Positions 44,023 through 52,855 are shown, numbered from the stretch's first letter. The stretch is 64,000 nt of DNA from Clostridia bacterium (GCA_017451735.1 JAFTNU010000032.1:1-64000); one strand, 5' to 3'. Notes: a model not told the origin generated them from the letters alone. Program-made: numbers and translations.

Positions 44023-44203
44023 CGATGGCACTGCGGCACCGTTCGCAGGTTTCGGTTTTGCCGTCTTGCTTGCAGGTGATCCTTGTGTAGAGCTTGCGTT
44101 CGTTTTTGTGTAGCCAATACTCGATATTGCACAGGCGCACAAATCCGGGGTCGCGGGGACACCGAACCTCTATAGGATGGGAGCCATAGTCGTTCTGATA
44201 CAT
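43949..44203 (-). CDS. Small cysteine-rich protein
   Basis: 84 residues. Cysteines in VRCPRDPG, VRLCNIEYWL, ITCKQDG and TCERCRSA could bind zinc. GGGAGG is five bases before the ATG, and a strong own promoter precedes it. It converges on and overlaps the preceding gene. Family not recognised. Confidence 0.6.
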   Translation of the reverse strand: MYQNDYGSHPIEVRCPRDPGFVRLCNIEYWLHKNERKLYTRITCKQDGKTETCERCRSAIVMMCNLNGAPAPETPLTPDLEVLR

Positions 44204-44231
44204 GAAAACCTCCCGATGGTTATTTGGTTTA

Positions 44232-44261
44232 ATTATATCAAAATAAGTAACTTCTTGTCAA
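44232..44261 (-). promoter_or_regulatory. Promoter of the cysteine-rich gene
   Basis: On the minus strand TTGACA (44256-44261), 18-base spacer and perfect TATAAT (44232-44237). CGTACCAAGATATTGAC covers its -35; almost the same sequence lies at the early promoter start (43722-43738). Confidence 0.8.
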
Positions 44262-44319
44262 TATCTTGGTACGAACAATAAAACGACACAAAACGACAGA
44301 AAGGGGAGTTATTCAAAAA

Positions 44320-44529
44320 ATGCTGTTTAACGGAAAGAAGCTGGAGGCGTACCTGAAAGAGCAGGGTATCTCGCAGAACGCCTTTGCCAAGCAGCTCGGC
44401 TGCTCGGAGGGGGCGGTGCGGCACATTATTGTGGGCATCAAGCAGCCCAGCCTTGCGATGCTGGGCGATATTGCGCGGCTGACGGGCTGCAAGCTGGACG
44501 AGCTGGTGATCAAGACGGAGGAGACATAA
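44320..44529 (+). CDS. Cro-like XRE-family DNA-binding protein
   Basis: 69 residues, a single helix-turn-helix domain: LKEQGISQNAFAKQLGCSE, GAVRHIIVGIKQPSLAMLGD and CKLDELV. Size and position after the repressor fit a Cro-type regulator. AGGGGAG precedes the ATG at 44320. Confidence 0.8.
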   Translation: MLFNGKKLEAYLKEQGISQNAFAKQLGCSEGAVRHIIVGIKQPSLAMLGDIARLTGCKLDELVIKTEET

Positions 44530-44530
44530 A

Positions 44531-44776
44531 ATGGCACGCAAAACAATGACGGACTATGAGGTGGAGCAGGAGATCAAGCGGCTGAAGGAGTCGCCCTTGG
44601 TGGCTCTCGGTAAGCAGGAACAGCGGCTGATCTACAAGCGGCGGCAGTATATGTATAACCTGCAATGGTTGGAGCGTCGCGGCAAGGAGTTGTCGGATTT
44701 GGGCATCACCTTGGAGAACATCGAAGATCAGATCACAAGAACGGACGCAGCGCTCGGCGAGGCCGAGCAACAGTGA
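44531..44776 (+). CDS. Hypothetical phage protein, helical
   Basis: 81 residues, highly charged and probably coiled (QEIKRLKESPLVALGKQEQR). No family recognised. It begins one base after the Cro-like stop. Confidence 0.65.
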   Translation: MARKTMTDYEVEQEIKRLKESPLVALGKQEQRLIYKRRQYMYNLQWLERRGKELSDLGITLENIEDQITRTDAALGEAEQQ

Positions 44777-44790
44777 AAGGAGGCAAAGTG

Positions 44791-45078
44791 ATGGAAGCAG
44801 TGCAGAGACCCGGGAACGAGCTTTATATGCGGGCGTACATGGACGGCTATACCGCCGGGGTAGAGAAGGCCAAGGGCGAGATCGTCAAGCCCTATCTGAC
44901 GGTGGAGGACGTGATGGCTCGTTATGGCGGCATCAGCAAGGGCAAGGCCTACGAAATTATGGTGGCAGTGCGGCATTGCTGCAACGGCGGCAAGCTGAAC
45001 CACAACGGTATGATCCTGCTCTCGGAGCTGGAGTATTGGGAGAGCGTTGTGGATGCAAAATTTAAAGAAAGACTGTGA
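44791..45078 (+). CDS. Excisionase-like small phage protein
   Basis: 95 residues. PYLTVEDVMARYGGISKGKAYE resembles the winged-helix DNA-binding domain of MerR/Xis-type helpers, followed by GMILLSELEYW. GGAGGCAAAGTG precedes the ATG at 44791. The assignment is by pattern only. Confidence 0.6.
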   Translation: MEAVQRPGNELYMRAYMDGYTAGVEKAKGEIVKPYLTVEDVMARYGGISKGKAYEIMVAVRHCCNGGKLNHNGMILLSELEYWESVVDAKFKERL

Positions 45079-45096
45079 TTGAAAGGAGATTGAACA

Positions 45097-45381
45097 GTGG
45101 AAGTAATCAAACAGAAGCTGACCGAGCTGGAGCGGATCGTGAAGGAGCATCCGCTGAAGATCCCGCTGGAGGTGGCGGCCGAGTTTCTTGGCATCGGCCG
45201 AGAGGGATTGATGGCGGCGCTGATGCGCGGCAACGTGCCTTTTGGATTTGCCTATCAGAAGCAGGACGGCGGGTACCGTGTGCCCGTGATCCCCAGTGTG
45301 ACCTTTTATTTGTGGTATTGCAATACCACGGGTCAGGAGGTGATGAGTGCGGATATAGAGTACCGTAGGCACCCGGTTTGA
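45097..45381 (+). CDS. Hypothetical phage DNA-binding-like protein
   Basis: 94 residues from a GTG with AAAGGAG upstream. EVAAEFLGIGREGLMAALMR resembles a helix-turn-helix, as in the preceding gene. Function unknown. Confidence 0.6.
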   Translation: MEVIKQKLTELERIVKEHPLKIPLEVAAEFLGIGREGLMAALMRGNVPFGFAYQKQDGGYRVPVIPSVTFYLWYCNTTGQEVMSADIEYRRHPV

Positions 45382-45464
45382 GCTGCGTTTTGGAAAATGT
45401 GTTGAAAAATTTGCCAAATAAATAGAAAAACGAAAAAGAAAATTGGAAAAAGAAAGGATCGAAA

Positions 45465-45752
45465 ATGGAAAACAAAGAGAAAATGCGCCGTGAGGTGCGA
45501 GATGAGTTCTGCCGAATTTTAGAGAAGGACTTGCGAAATGACCCTAATTGTCCTCAGGAAATATTGGCCGGTGTGGATGTACTGAAGGCGGCAGATACGT
45601 TGCGTAAGGAGGTTATCAATTTGTGCGACGCTGCGAATAACTTTGTGCACGCCGGAAACGTTGGCGCTCTGCGTGAGTTGGAGCAGTATGTGAAGCTGGT
45701 GACCACGGGCATCAAGCAATATTTGGCGGCGATCAACGGAGGCGGGTCATGA
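45465..45752 (+). CDS. Hypothetical phage protein
   Basis: 95 residues, mostly helical, with no recognised family. AAGAAAGG lies upstream of the ATG. Part of the early operon. Confidence 0.6.
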   Translation: MENKEKMRREVRDEFCRILEKDLRNDPNCPQEILAGVDVLKAADTLRKEVINLCDAANNFVHAGNVGALRELEQYVKLVTTGIKQYLAAINGGGS

Positions 45753-45853
45753 GGACAAAAGAAAAAGGGCCTCGCGTGCCGGCAAGCAAGTGCGAGACCC
45801 AGTTTGGAAAAGGATCCTGGAAAAATCCTTTTCTTTATGATACCACAACATAA
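45749..45853 (+). CDS. Possible 34-residue peptide over a hairpin
   Basis: An ATG overlapping the previous stop opens a 34-codon frame. The same stretch contains GGGCCTCGC...GTGCGAGACCC, able to form an imperfect hairpin, so it may be an RNA element rather than a gene. No ribosome site is evident. Confidence 0.25.
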   Translation: MRTKEKGPRVPASKCETQFGKGSWKNPFLYDTTT

Positions 45854-45878
45854 CGAAAAAGTCAAGGAGGAAAGACAA

Positions 45879-46034
45879 ATGTCGATGGACCAAATGAGAG
45901 CGGCTGTGGCGAATCTCTATTCCGGAGAGGGATGGAAGCAACGCGTGGCCAAGATGCCAGAGGCGCAGATCCTGGCCATTTACAACCGCCAAGTGCTAAA
46001 CAAGGCCGGTGGAAAGGACAAGGGTGCAAAGTGA
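45879..46034 (+). CDS. Small hypothetical phage protein
   Basis: 51 residues. AGGAGG is eight bases before the ATG at 45879. WKQRVAKMPEAQILAIYNR gives a basic helix. It overlaps the next gene (GTGA). Confidence 0.6.
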   Translation: MSMDQMRAAVANLYSGEGWKQRVAKMPEAQILAIYNRQVLNKAGGKDKGAK

Positions 46035-46345
46035 ACGGGAACGCGGTTATTTTGGCACCCTGGGAGTGCTCCGATACAAAGATGTGGCTGACCAAGCGGC
46101 TCCGCAGGCTTGTACGTGGCCTGGTGGCGCGCATCAACGCCGCGGCCGGCTGGGATATGCTGTATCTGACCGAATGTGCCGGCGTATGGTTCCTATACGG
46201 TCGGGTACGAAAAAGCGGCATTGATAAGCTGCTGTTGCACGGATATACAGACGTGGACGATCTCACACGATTGGTGATCCGATTGGAAAAAGAGGTGCGG
46301 ACAGTCGAGGACGCCTGTCCCTACAAGGAAGGAGAAAAAATATGA
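46031..46345 (+). CDS. Hypothetical phage protein
   Basis: 104 residues from a GTG that overlaps the previous stop. The N-terminus VNGNAVILAPWECSD precedes a basic patch TKRLRRLVRGL. Family not recognised. It overlaps the PcfK-like gene by four bases. Confidence 0.6.
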   Translation: MNGNAVILAPWECSDTKMWLTKRLRRLVRGLVARINAAAGWDMLYLTECAGVWFLYGRVRKSGIDKLLLHGYTDVDDLTRLVIRLEKEVRTVEDACPYKEGEKI

Positions 46346-46719
46346 CACAAATACAGACGGATGCGATCCGCAAGCTGACCGAGGCGAAGCACGACGGCCT
46401 TGACGATATGCAAAAATATCTTGCACCGCATGTAGTCAAGACTTGCGTGCAGTTTTGCGAACAGAGTGAGGAATTTGCGACAGCGGTGATGGCCGAGGAC
46501 AAAACCTTGGTTGGGTGTTTGAAGGCTATGACACTGCCTGGCAGAGGAATGGGCTATTGTTCCGACTTTGACGTATACCGTATGGCGGCGCAGTATTTCT
46601 TTCCCGAGGCGGATGTGGAGTGGAGTATGAAGATCTCCGTGCCAAGGAAAAGCCAAACGTCTGCGAAAATTCTCGATCTGCGCTTTGAGGATCTGTTCAA
46701 GATGGGAGGCGGCAAGTGA
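46342..46719 (+). CDS. PcfK-like protein (AcrIIA9-related family, tentative)
   Basis: 125 residues. KTLVGCLKAMTLPGRGMGYCSDFDVYRMAAQYFF, described here by its halves KTLVGCL and VYRMAAQYFF, follows the family pattern of a helix, a polar turn and a C-terminal hydrophobic helix. PcfK-like proteins occur beside PcfJ genes, as here, and the Cas9 inhibitor AcrIIA9 belongs to this family. Activity cannot be read from the sequence. Confidence 0.5.
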   Translation: MTQIQTDAIRKLTEAKHDGLDDMQKYLAPHVVKTCVQFCEQSEEFATAVMAEDKTLVGCLKAMTLPGRGMGYCSDFDVYRMAAQYFFPEADVEWSMKISVPRKSQTSAKILDLRFEDLFKMGGGK

Positions 46720-47255
46720 GGTTAGCATATAAGGCCTTTGAGCCGGGATTTGTGTGCCGCGGCGTGGCTTTCAAGCCCATTGGCGAGAAGAACGTGACCC
46801 CCGAGGCCAACTGCGTGAAAAACGGTTGGCACTGCGCCGAGGATCCTGCCGATTGCCTGCGGTATTATCCCGATTTTCGGGGCTCGGTCTATTGCATTGT
46901 AGAGATCGGCGGTGACGTGGACGAGGATGCGGTAGACAGCAAGATTGCCTGCACCGAGCTGACGATCAAGCGCGTGCTGGAGCCTGCGGATTATCTTTTG
47001 CACATATTGCTGTATATGGCGAAAAACCCCGGCAAGGTGTGCTTTGCCGATAAGGGCAACCGTGCAGAGGCAAGGAGCGGCTACGTGGTGGTGCGAGGGC
47101 AGCGCCCTTACGCTAAGGGAAAAGAGGGCGACTTGCTTGCCATGGCACGTGAGGAAAATGGCGAGATCGTACAGATCGCGGTTTATCGGGCAGGTATGGA
47201 TGTACCTGCCGACGTTTACGTAGATATTGATGGAAACGAGGAGGGAAAGGAATGA
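46716..47255 (+). CDS. DUF7666-like phage protein
   Basis: 179 residues from a GTG overlapping the previous stop. YKAFEPGFVCRGVAFKPIGE and NGWHCAEDPADCLRYYP match small proteins that accompany PcfJ genes. Function unknown. ATGA overlap with the PcfJ-like gene. Confidence 0.65.
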   Translation: MRLAYKAFEPGFVCRGVAFKPIGEKNVTPEANCVKNGWHCAEDPADCLRYYPDFRGSVYCIVEIGGDVDEDAVDSKIACTELTIKRVLEPADYLLHILLYMAKNPGKVCFADKGNRAEARSGYVVVRGQRPYAKGKEGDLLAMAREENGEIVQIAVYRAGMDVPADVYVDIDGNEEGKE

Positions 47256-49111
47256 GCGAGAACGTGCAAAAAGACGACTTTTTGGGGATGCCCGAAATTC
47301 CCCAATACATATACGACAAGATCGACGAGGGCTTTCACAAATATCTGTTTTTTGAAACCATCAAAAAGGGGCACCGACGGTACACCTGCACCGCGTGCCA
47401 CAAGAGCTTTGACGAGGGCGAGCTGGTGCTGCGTGACTTGATGAGCACCGAGGATTTTGCGCTGTTTCACGCGAGGCACAATGACGATGCGGAATGTCCT
47501 TTGTGCGGCGTGCGCGGCACGGTCAAAAACATCAAGATGTGCGACGTGGGAAAATTCCGCGAGGTCGGTTGCCGCGTGGTGTTTTTAGCACCTACTGAGG
47601 ACGACGTGTGGCTGCGTGCCGTATGGGCGGAGCGTGATTATTACAACCGCGACGGTGTTCGGCACATCAACGGCAAAACGGAGTTCCACGACGTGAGCCG
47701 ATTCCATTTGCAACCCGGTAAGTCATACGCGTGGCGATATCGTTGGTATTACGGCGGGTATAGCCACGAGAAGCCGCACAACCCCTTTTTCTGGCACCAT
47801 GCCCTTTGGAACGAGCGTTACCCCTACAGATTCATCAACGGCACCGAGAGGGGCATTGAGAACACCTTTTTGCGCTATCACAGCTCACCCTTTGGAGAGG
47901 ACTCGCTGGTGCAGTATTTATGTCATTACGCCCGCCACCCACAGCTTGAAATGATGGTAAAGCTCGGTCACCGCGCGGAGGTTGCGGATCTCGTTTTTCG
48001 AAACGATGACAATGGGCTGAATTGGAACGCCAAGAAGCCCTGGGAGGTGTACGGCATTACCCACGCGGAATATAACGAGTGGAGAAAGGGAGAGCCCTCG
48101 CTTCGTGTGTTGAATATCTACAAGCGCATTCACGGTAAGTGTGCCAAGGACTTTGAATTTGCAAGGACGATCGACAAATGCTCTGTTGGTCTGATGCCGA
48201 TCTACAGCTTTATAGCCCGGGCGAGAGAGTACAAGGTGAAGCCGCAGGAGCTGCTTCGCTACGTACAGAAGGTGCAGGAGAGCAGCGGCGGCGCGTGCTG
48301 GCACTGTCCCGGTATCACCCTGCGGCAGGCCTTTGATCTGTATATGGACTATATGGAGCTGGCCAAAAAGCTCGGTGTGAAAAAGAGCATTTCGCCAATG
48401 CCCAAGGATCTGAAGAAGGAGCACGACCGTCTGCTTGGCGTGAAGGACAGGCAGAAATTGAAGCGGCAGCGCAAGGAAGCCGAGCGATGGCGTAAGCAAA
48501 TGCTGGGGCAGGCTGCAAGCGAGGCGGTTGAGTTGGAAAAGAAATACCCGAAAATTACCAAGTTTTACGAAAAAACGGCCGCCAAGTACGCTTATACGGG
48601 CGCAAAGTACGCCGTTGTAGTGCCGACCTGCATCAAGGACATTCTGTTTGACGGCAAGGAGCTGGGGCATTGTGTAGGCCGTGCCTGGGAGCGTTATCTG
48701 GATCGCATTCGGTCGGGCGAGAGCTTTTTGCTCTTTGTGCGTATGGCGAAAAAGCCAAACGTCCCGTATTACACGATTGAAGTGGAGCCCGGCGGTACCG
48801 TGCGGCAGAAGCGCACCTACAACGATACGCAGGATCACAATATCGGCGAGATAACCGCATTCCTTGCCGAGTGGCAGGTACAGCTACAGGACAAGCTGAC
48901 CGATAAAGAAAGGGCTGCGGCAGAGGAGAGCCGCGTAAAGCGCGAGGAAGGTTTTGCGGAGCTTAGACAGAACAAGGTGATCGTGCGTAACGGCCATTTG
49001 CAGGGACAGCTCCTGGCCGACGTGCTGGAGGCGGATCTCTTGGAGGTTGGATTTGCACAAGCAGAAACGAAAAAGAAGGCCGTAAAGGCCAAAGAAAGGA
49101 AGGCAGTATAA
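47252..49111 (+). CDS. PcfJ-like protein
   Basis: 619 residues. A zinc-ribbon-like stretch CTACHKSFDEGELVL...CPLCGV lies near residues 50-90. The C-terminal part LGHCVGRAWERYLDRIRSGE followed by FLLFVRM and YYTIEV is the PcfJ core. PcfJ was named on conjugative plasmid pCF10 but is common in phages and elements. The role is unknown. Gene 3 of the coupled PcfK-DUF7666-PcfJ set. Confidence 0.85.
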   Translation: MSENVQKDDFLGMPEIPQYIYDKIDEGFHKYLFFETIKKGHRRYTCTACHKSFDEGELVLRDLMSTEDFALFHARHNDDAECPLCGVRGTVKNIKMCDVGKFREVGCRVVFLAPTEDDVWLRAVWAERDYYNRDGVRHINGKTEFHDVSRFHLQPGKSYAWRYRWYYGGYSHEKPHNPFFWHHALWNERYPYRFINGTERGIENTFLRYHSSPFGEDSLVQYLCHYARHPQLEMMVKLGHRAEVADLVFRNDDNGLNWNAKKPWEVYGITHAEYNEWRKGEPSLRVLNIYKRIHGKCAKDFEFARTIDKCSVGLMPIYSFIARAREYKVKPQELLRYVQKVQESSGGACWHCPGITLRQAFDLYMDYMELAKKLGVKKSISPMPKDLKKEHDRLLGVKDRQKLKRQRKEAERWRKQMLGQAASEAVELEKKYPKITKFYEKTAAKYAYTGAKYAVVVPTCIKDILFDGKELGHCVGRAWERYLDRIRSGESFLLFVRMAKKPNVPYYTIEVEPGGTVRQKRTYNDTQDHNIGEITAFLAEWQVQLQDKLTDKERAAAEESRVKREEGFAELRQNKVIVRNGHLQGQLLADVLEADLLEVGFAQAETKKKAVKAKERKAV

Positions 49112-50188
49112 ATGGCAGTAAAGGATCTGAATGCCGTTGATATGATCGACGGCGAGTTTGTGGACAAGACAGAGGTGGTGGTGCCGGCGAGGGCGGGCGA
49201 GATCGCCATGGAGATCAATATCATCAAGCGCAGAGCCGCCGAGGGGCTGCTGAAGGACGCCATTGAGATCGGGCGGCTCCTGTGCGAGGCAAAGGAGGCG
49301 GTGCCCCACGGCGCGTGGGGGGATTGGCTCCGCGACAACGTGGCTTATTCCACCTCCACGGCAAATGACATGATGCGCCTTTACAACGAGCAGGAGAGGG
49401 CGGCGCAGCTGGATCTGTTCGGTGAGAACGGCTTTGAGATGTTTGAGGGGCTTGCCCCCTCCAAGGTGCTGGAGTTGATGCGCCTGCCCTCGGCCGAGCG
49501 TAAGAGCTTTGTAGAGAGCCACGACGTGGAGAATATGTCGGTACGCGATATCAAGGCAGAAATTAAGGCCGAGAGGGAAGCCAAGGAGAAGGCGGAGGCA
49601 AAGGTCGTGGAGCTGGAGGAGGTGGCCGCAGAGGCCAAGGAAGCCGCCGAGGAGGCAAAGCGCCAGGCAGACGCCAACCAACAGGCTTACGACGAGCTTG
49701 CCGAGAAGCTATCGGAGGCGCACGCACGGTTAGAGGAAATGCAGGCGCAGAACGGCATTTCTCCCGAGGAGAGGGCAGAGATCGAAAAAACGGCACAGAA
49801 AGCCGCGGAGGATGCCGCCGCGAAGAAGATCGAGGCGGCGAAGAAAAAAGCCGAGAAAGAACTGAAAAAAGCCCTCACAGAGGGTGAGGAGGCTGTGAAG
49901 AAGGTACAAGCCGAGCAGGAGGCGGCAATCAAGGCAGCCAAAGAGGAGGCGAAAGCCGAGGCGGAGAGGGAAACCGCCGCCCGCGTGGCCGAGCTGGAGG
50001 AGCAGATCCGGGCACAGGCAGCACAGGCGTCGCCTTACCGCGTGAAATTCGGTACCTGCCTGGAGGCCCTGCAGGATGCCTACCGCCGTATGACCGCCGT
50101 GGTAGAGGAGGCCGAACGCGAGGAGCCTGATGAGGGCGCGATTCTGCGCGGGATCCTTGCGCAGGTGGTCGGAATGCTGGGAGGTTGA
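49112..50188 (+). CDS. DUF3102-like protein with long coiled coil
   Basis: 358 residues. Residues 25-110 carry LLKDAIEIGRLLCEAKEAVP and GAWGDWLRDNVAYSTSTAND, typical of DUF3102 phage proteins. Residues about 140-320 form an uninterrupted Ala/Glu/Lys coiled coil. It may be a structural or partition-like DNA-associated protein. The ATG follows the PcfJ stop directly. Confidence 0.75.
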   Translation: MAVKDLNAVDMIDGEFVDKTEVVVPARAGEIAMEINIIKRRAAEGLLKDAIEIGRLLCEAKEAVPHGAWGDWLRDNVAYSTSTANDMMRLYNEQERAAQLDLFGENGFEMFEGLAPSKVLELMRLPSAERKSFVESHDVENMSVRDIKAEIKAEREAKEKAEAKVVELEEVAAEAKEAAEEAKRQADANQQAYDELAEKLSEAHARLEEMQAQNGISPEERAEIEKTAQKAAEDAAAKKIEAAKKKAEKELKKALTEGEEAVKKVQAEQEAAIKAAKEEAKAEAERETAARVAELEEQIRAQAAQASPYRVKFGTCLEALQDAYRRMTAVVEEAEREEPDEGAILRGILAQVVGMLGG

Positions 50189-50189
50189 G

Positions 50190-50930
50190 ATGGCGGAGAG
50201 GAGAATGTTTGCCAAGACTGTGATCGACAGTGACGCTTTTATTGAAATGCCGCTATCGGCACAGGCCTTGTATTTCCATCTCGCTATGCGAGCCGATGAC
50301 GATGGCTTCGTAAACAGCCCCAACCGTATTCGCAAAGATGTGGGTGCCGCGGAGGACGACATGAAGCTGTTGGTCTTGAAGCGGTTTGTGATCGCGTTTG
50401 AAAGCGGTGTGATCGTGATCAAGCATTGGAAGATCCACAATTACATTCAAAGTGACCGATACAAGCCCACCGTTTACACCAAGGAAATGGCACTCTTGAC
50501 CATCTGTGAAAACAAGGCTTACACCGACTGTATACACCATGTATCCACGGCGGATACACAGGTTAGAGTTAGGTTAGAGTTAGGTAAGGTTAATACTCAC
50601 TCTAACGCGTACGCGCGAGAGACAAAAGCCTATGGGCAATTTGAAAACGTGATGCTGACCGAGGAGGAGCACGACACCTTTCTAAAGACGGTTCCCGATG
50701 GGAAAGAAAGGATAGAGATTTTTTCATGTAAGCTCAAAGCTAAAGGGTACCAATATGAAAATCACTATGCCACGTTGCTTTTGTGGTGTGCTGAGGAGAA
50801 AAAGGCAAGCAGTGCATCCAAAAAGAAATCCGATGCACGCGGCGGGTATCCTGCCAGCTTTGATGCCGAGGAGTTCTTTGAGGCAGCATTAAAAAGAACG
50901 TATGAGGGGCGTGCGAAAGATGCGCAGTAA
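50190..50930 (+). CDS. Phage replisome organizer-like protein
   Basis: 246 residues. RRMFAKTVIDSDAFIEMPLS and LYFHLAMRADDDGFVNSP are the typical start of phage replication-initiation proteins with a winged helix, and VIKHWKIHNYIQSDRYKPT is the usual following motif. The C-terminal part is low in conserved features. It probably recruits the host helicase. Confidence 0.85.
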   Translation: MAERRMFAKTVIDSDAFIEMPLSAQALYFHLAMRADDDGFVNSPNRIRKDVGAAEDDMKLLVLKRFVIAFESGVIVIKHWKIHNYIQSDRYKPTVYTKEMALLTICENKAYTDCIHHVSTADTQVRVRLELGKVNTHSNAYARETKAYGQFENVMLTEEEHDTFLKTVPDGKERIEIFSCKLKAKGYQYENHYATLLLWCAEEKKASSASKKKSDARGGYPASFDAEEFFEAALKRTYEGRAKDAQ

Positions 50931-51087
50931 GGATGATCTGTTTGAACGGCGCTGCTGCATCTGTGGGCGTAGGTTCGTGTCTGCACCTCAGCACGTCTAT
51001 CGCAAATATAACAAATGGTGCTGCAAGTGGACGTGCTATACGAAGTTATTAACAGAAATCGAGAAAAAGAAGGGAGAGAAGAAATGA
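50920..51087 (+). CDS. Small zinc-finger-like phage protein
   Basis: 55 residues with CCICGRRF and WCCKWTC, a possible four-cysteine zinc site. The ATG at 50920 overlaps the replication gene; GAGGGG is ten bases upstream. Confidence 0.6.
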   Translation: MRSKDDLFERRCCICGRRFVSAPQHVYRKYNKWCCKWTCYTKLLTEIEKKKGEKK

Positions 51088-51287
51088 CCGAGAAAGAAGC
51101 ATTGAACGTATTGATCGCGGTTGGAGTTTGCTCTACTGGGGATCTAACCTGTAAGGATTGCCCGCGATACAAGGACAATGGAGATGATGAAATTGCGGCA
51201 TTCCCCTCGGATGACACCTGTGCCGGTTGGAGCGATCACGAGGTGGCCGAGGCGGTGAAGGTGTTGCGGGAGGCTGCCAATGCTTGA
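51084..51287 (+). CDS. Small cysteine-containing phage protein
   Basis: 67 residues: VCSTGDLTCKDCPRYKD and DTCAGW. ATGA overlap with the previous gene and an overlap with the next. Function unknown. Confidence 0.6.
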   Translation: MTEKEALNVLIAVGVCSTGDLTCKDCPRYKDNGDDEIAAFPSDDTCAGWSDHEVAEAVKVLREAANA

Positions 51288-51822
51288 CGTATTGATGAGC
51301 GTTCACCAGGAATGGATCGCCAAGATGGTGAGCGGTGAAAAGACGGGCGAGCTGCGCAAGACCTGGCCGAAGAATATCCAGACACCCTTTCGGGTGCGGC
51401 TTTACTGTACGAGAGGGCGTGGCCCACAAACGCTGCTTTTGGATGGCCGCGGTGGTGCGGCGCTTGGTGATTATCGAAACATTGAGGGCGGCGCTGTGAT
51501 CGGCAACGGGTATGTTGTCGGGGAGTTTATCTGCCCCGGGCGGACCATTGTGACGGTGCTCACCAACGCCGATATGGTCAATGCACAGATGGTTGAGGTC
51601 AGCCGTACGACATGCCTTTCCTTTGATGAGATTGCAGAATATATCGGGAGAGGGAACACCGGCAGCGCGTGGCACATTCGGGACTTGAAGATCTACGACA
51701 AGCCTATGGAGCTGAGTCGGTTCTTTATGCCGGCAGAGAGGGACGGCGGGTGGATGGACCGCGTGGAGCGTGCGCCCCAGAGCTGGTGCTATATCAAAAG
51801 TATTGTGAGAGGGGTGGGGTGA
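51280..51822 (+). CDS. ASCH-like phage protein
   Basis: 180 residues. The opening MSVHQEWIAKMVSGEKTGEL with RVRLYCTRG and VVGEFICPG follows the ASCH-fold pattern seen in phage proteins, a fold linked to RNA binding. Tentative. Confidence 0.6.
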   Translation: MLDVLMSVHQEWIAKMVSGEKTGELRKTWPKNIQTPFRVRLYCTRGRGPQTLLLDGRGGAALGDYRNIEGGAVIGNGYVVGEFICPGRTIVTVLTNADMVNAQMVEVSRTTCLSFDEIAEYIGRGNTGSAWHIRDLKIYDKPMELSRFFMPAERDGGWMDRVERAPQSWCYIKSIVRGVG

Positions 51823-52130
51823 TGCGTGAGGATGCAAGCTGCAAGAAATGCGAGCATTTCGCCATTTGCGACGCAGAGGCTGACGGATTGGATACCGAAG
51901 CGTCCGATTGCGGACTTTACAAGCCGCAGGTGCCTTGCGCGGAGTGCGTACATTTTGAGCCGTTTGAGGGAGGGCGCCTCGTTCGTGCGAGGTGCCCTCG
52001 GACGGGGACGGCGTTCTTGCGGCATCAAATGGGAAAGGACACCGCTGTGCTGGATTCCAAGGTGCATACCTGCCGAGAGGCGGTGGCGAAATTGCAGACA
52101 TTTGGGAAAGGAGATAGCCATGAGAGATAG
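51822..52130 (+). CDS. Cysteine-rich phage protein
   Basis: 102 residues: CKKCEHFAIC, CAECVHFEPF, RCPRTG and HTCREA form repeated possible metal sites. The ATG overlaps the previous stop. Function unknown. Confidence 0.6.
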   Translation: MREDASCKKCEHFAICDAEADGLDTEASDCGLYKPQVPCAECVHFEPFEGGRLVRARCPRTGTAFLRHQMGKDTAVLDSKVHTCREAVAKLQTFGKGDSHER

Positions 52131-52497
52131 GTTGATTGAGTTGCTAATAAACACGCCCAAATTACCCATAACCGTTAACGGCAGAGCGCAAGGCAGGACA
52201 TATCAAACCTTTGCCAATATTGCCGACCACCTTCTCGCCAACGGTGTGATCGTGCCGCCAGTGAAATTGGGAAGCGGAATTAAGGTGTATTATCCAGTCA
52301 AGGGCACAAGGGTTGTGTATGAAACCACTATGTACGGCATCGGCGTTGATGAGGACGGAAATATGGTCATAAACCCCACAGAATACCCCAAAAAAGTAAT
52401 TGAATTTCGTGGTGTCACTTTGGGCAAGCACATTTTCCTCTCGAAGAAAGAAGCGGAGGCGGCTTTTGCGGAAAGGAGCAACGAAAATGCCGAATGA
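52120..52497 (+). CDS. Hypothetical phage protein
   Basis: 125 residues, beginning RDRLIELLINTPK. AAAGGAG precedes the ATG at 52120. The C-terminus HIFLSKKEAEAAF is often seen at the ends of small phage proteins. Family not recognised. Confidence 0.6.
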   Translation: MRDRLIELLINTPKLPITVNGRAQGRTYQTFANIADHLLANGVIVPPVKLGSGIKVYYPVKGTRVVYETTMYGIGVDEDGNMVINPTEYPKKVIEFRGVTLGKHIFLSKKEAEAAFAERSNENAE

Positions 52498-52675
52498 GTT
52501 GAAGCCGTGTCCGTTTTGCGGTGGTAAGGCAACCATCTTCTACACAATGGATGTTGGCATACCGACAGGAGATAACGGTTTTCGGGTAACGGCAAGATGC
52601 GATAATATGCTGCATTGTGGTGCAGAAATTCGAAAATGGGCGGCAAAAAAAGAATGGGCGAAAAGTCCGCAATAG
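52487..52675 (+). CDS. Lar-like restriction-alleviation family protein
   Basis: 62 residues. LKPCPFCGGKATIFY and VTARCDNMLHCGAEIRKW are the two halves of the Lar zinc-ribbon pattern. In other phages Lar dampens host type I restriction; most members are untested. AAAGGAG lies upstream. Confidence 0.75.
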   Translation: MPNELKPCPFCGGKATIFYTMDVGIPTGDNGFRVTARCDNMLHCGAEIRKWAAKKEWAKSPQ

Positions 52676-52699
52676 CCGCTTGGAACAGGAGAGCAAACG

Positions 52700-52855
52700 A
52701 TGAAGCATAAACCGATGCCGTTTGATGTGACGGCTTGCGTTGAGCGGAACAAAGATGTTGCCATAGCCAATTTTGGTGACAGATTGGACGAAAATCGGAA
52801 CATCATTGGAACAAAATATTACTTTGACGAATTTTGGAGGTTGCGTTCAAGATGA
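52700..52855 (+). CDS. Small hypothetical phage protein
   Basis: 51 residues. The ATG follows ACAGGAGAG, and the stop overlaps the start of the next gene (ATGA), which supports translation. No family recognised. Confidence 0.5.
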   Translation: MKHKPMPFDVTACVERNKDVAIANFGDRLDENRNIIGTKYYFDEFWRLRSR

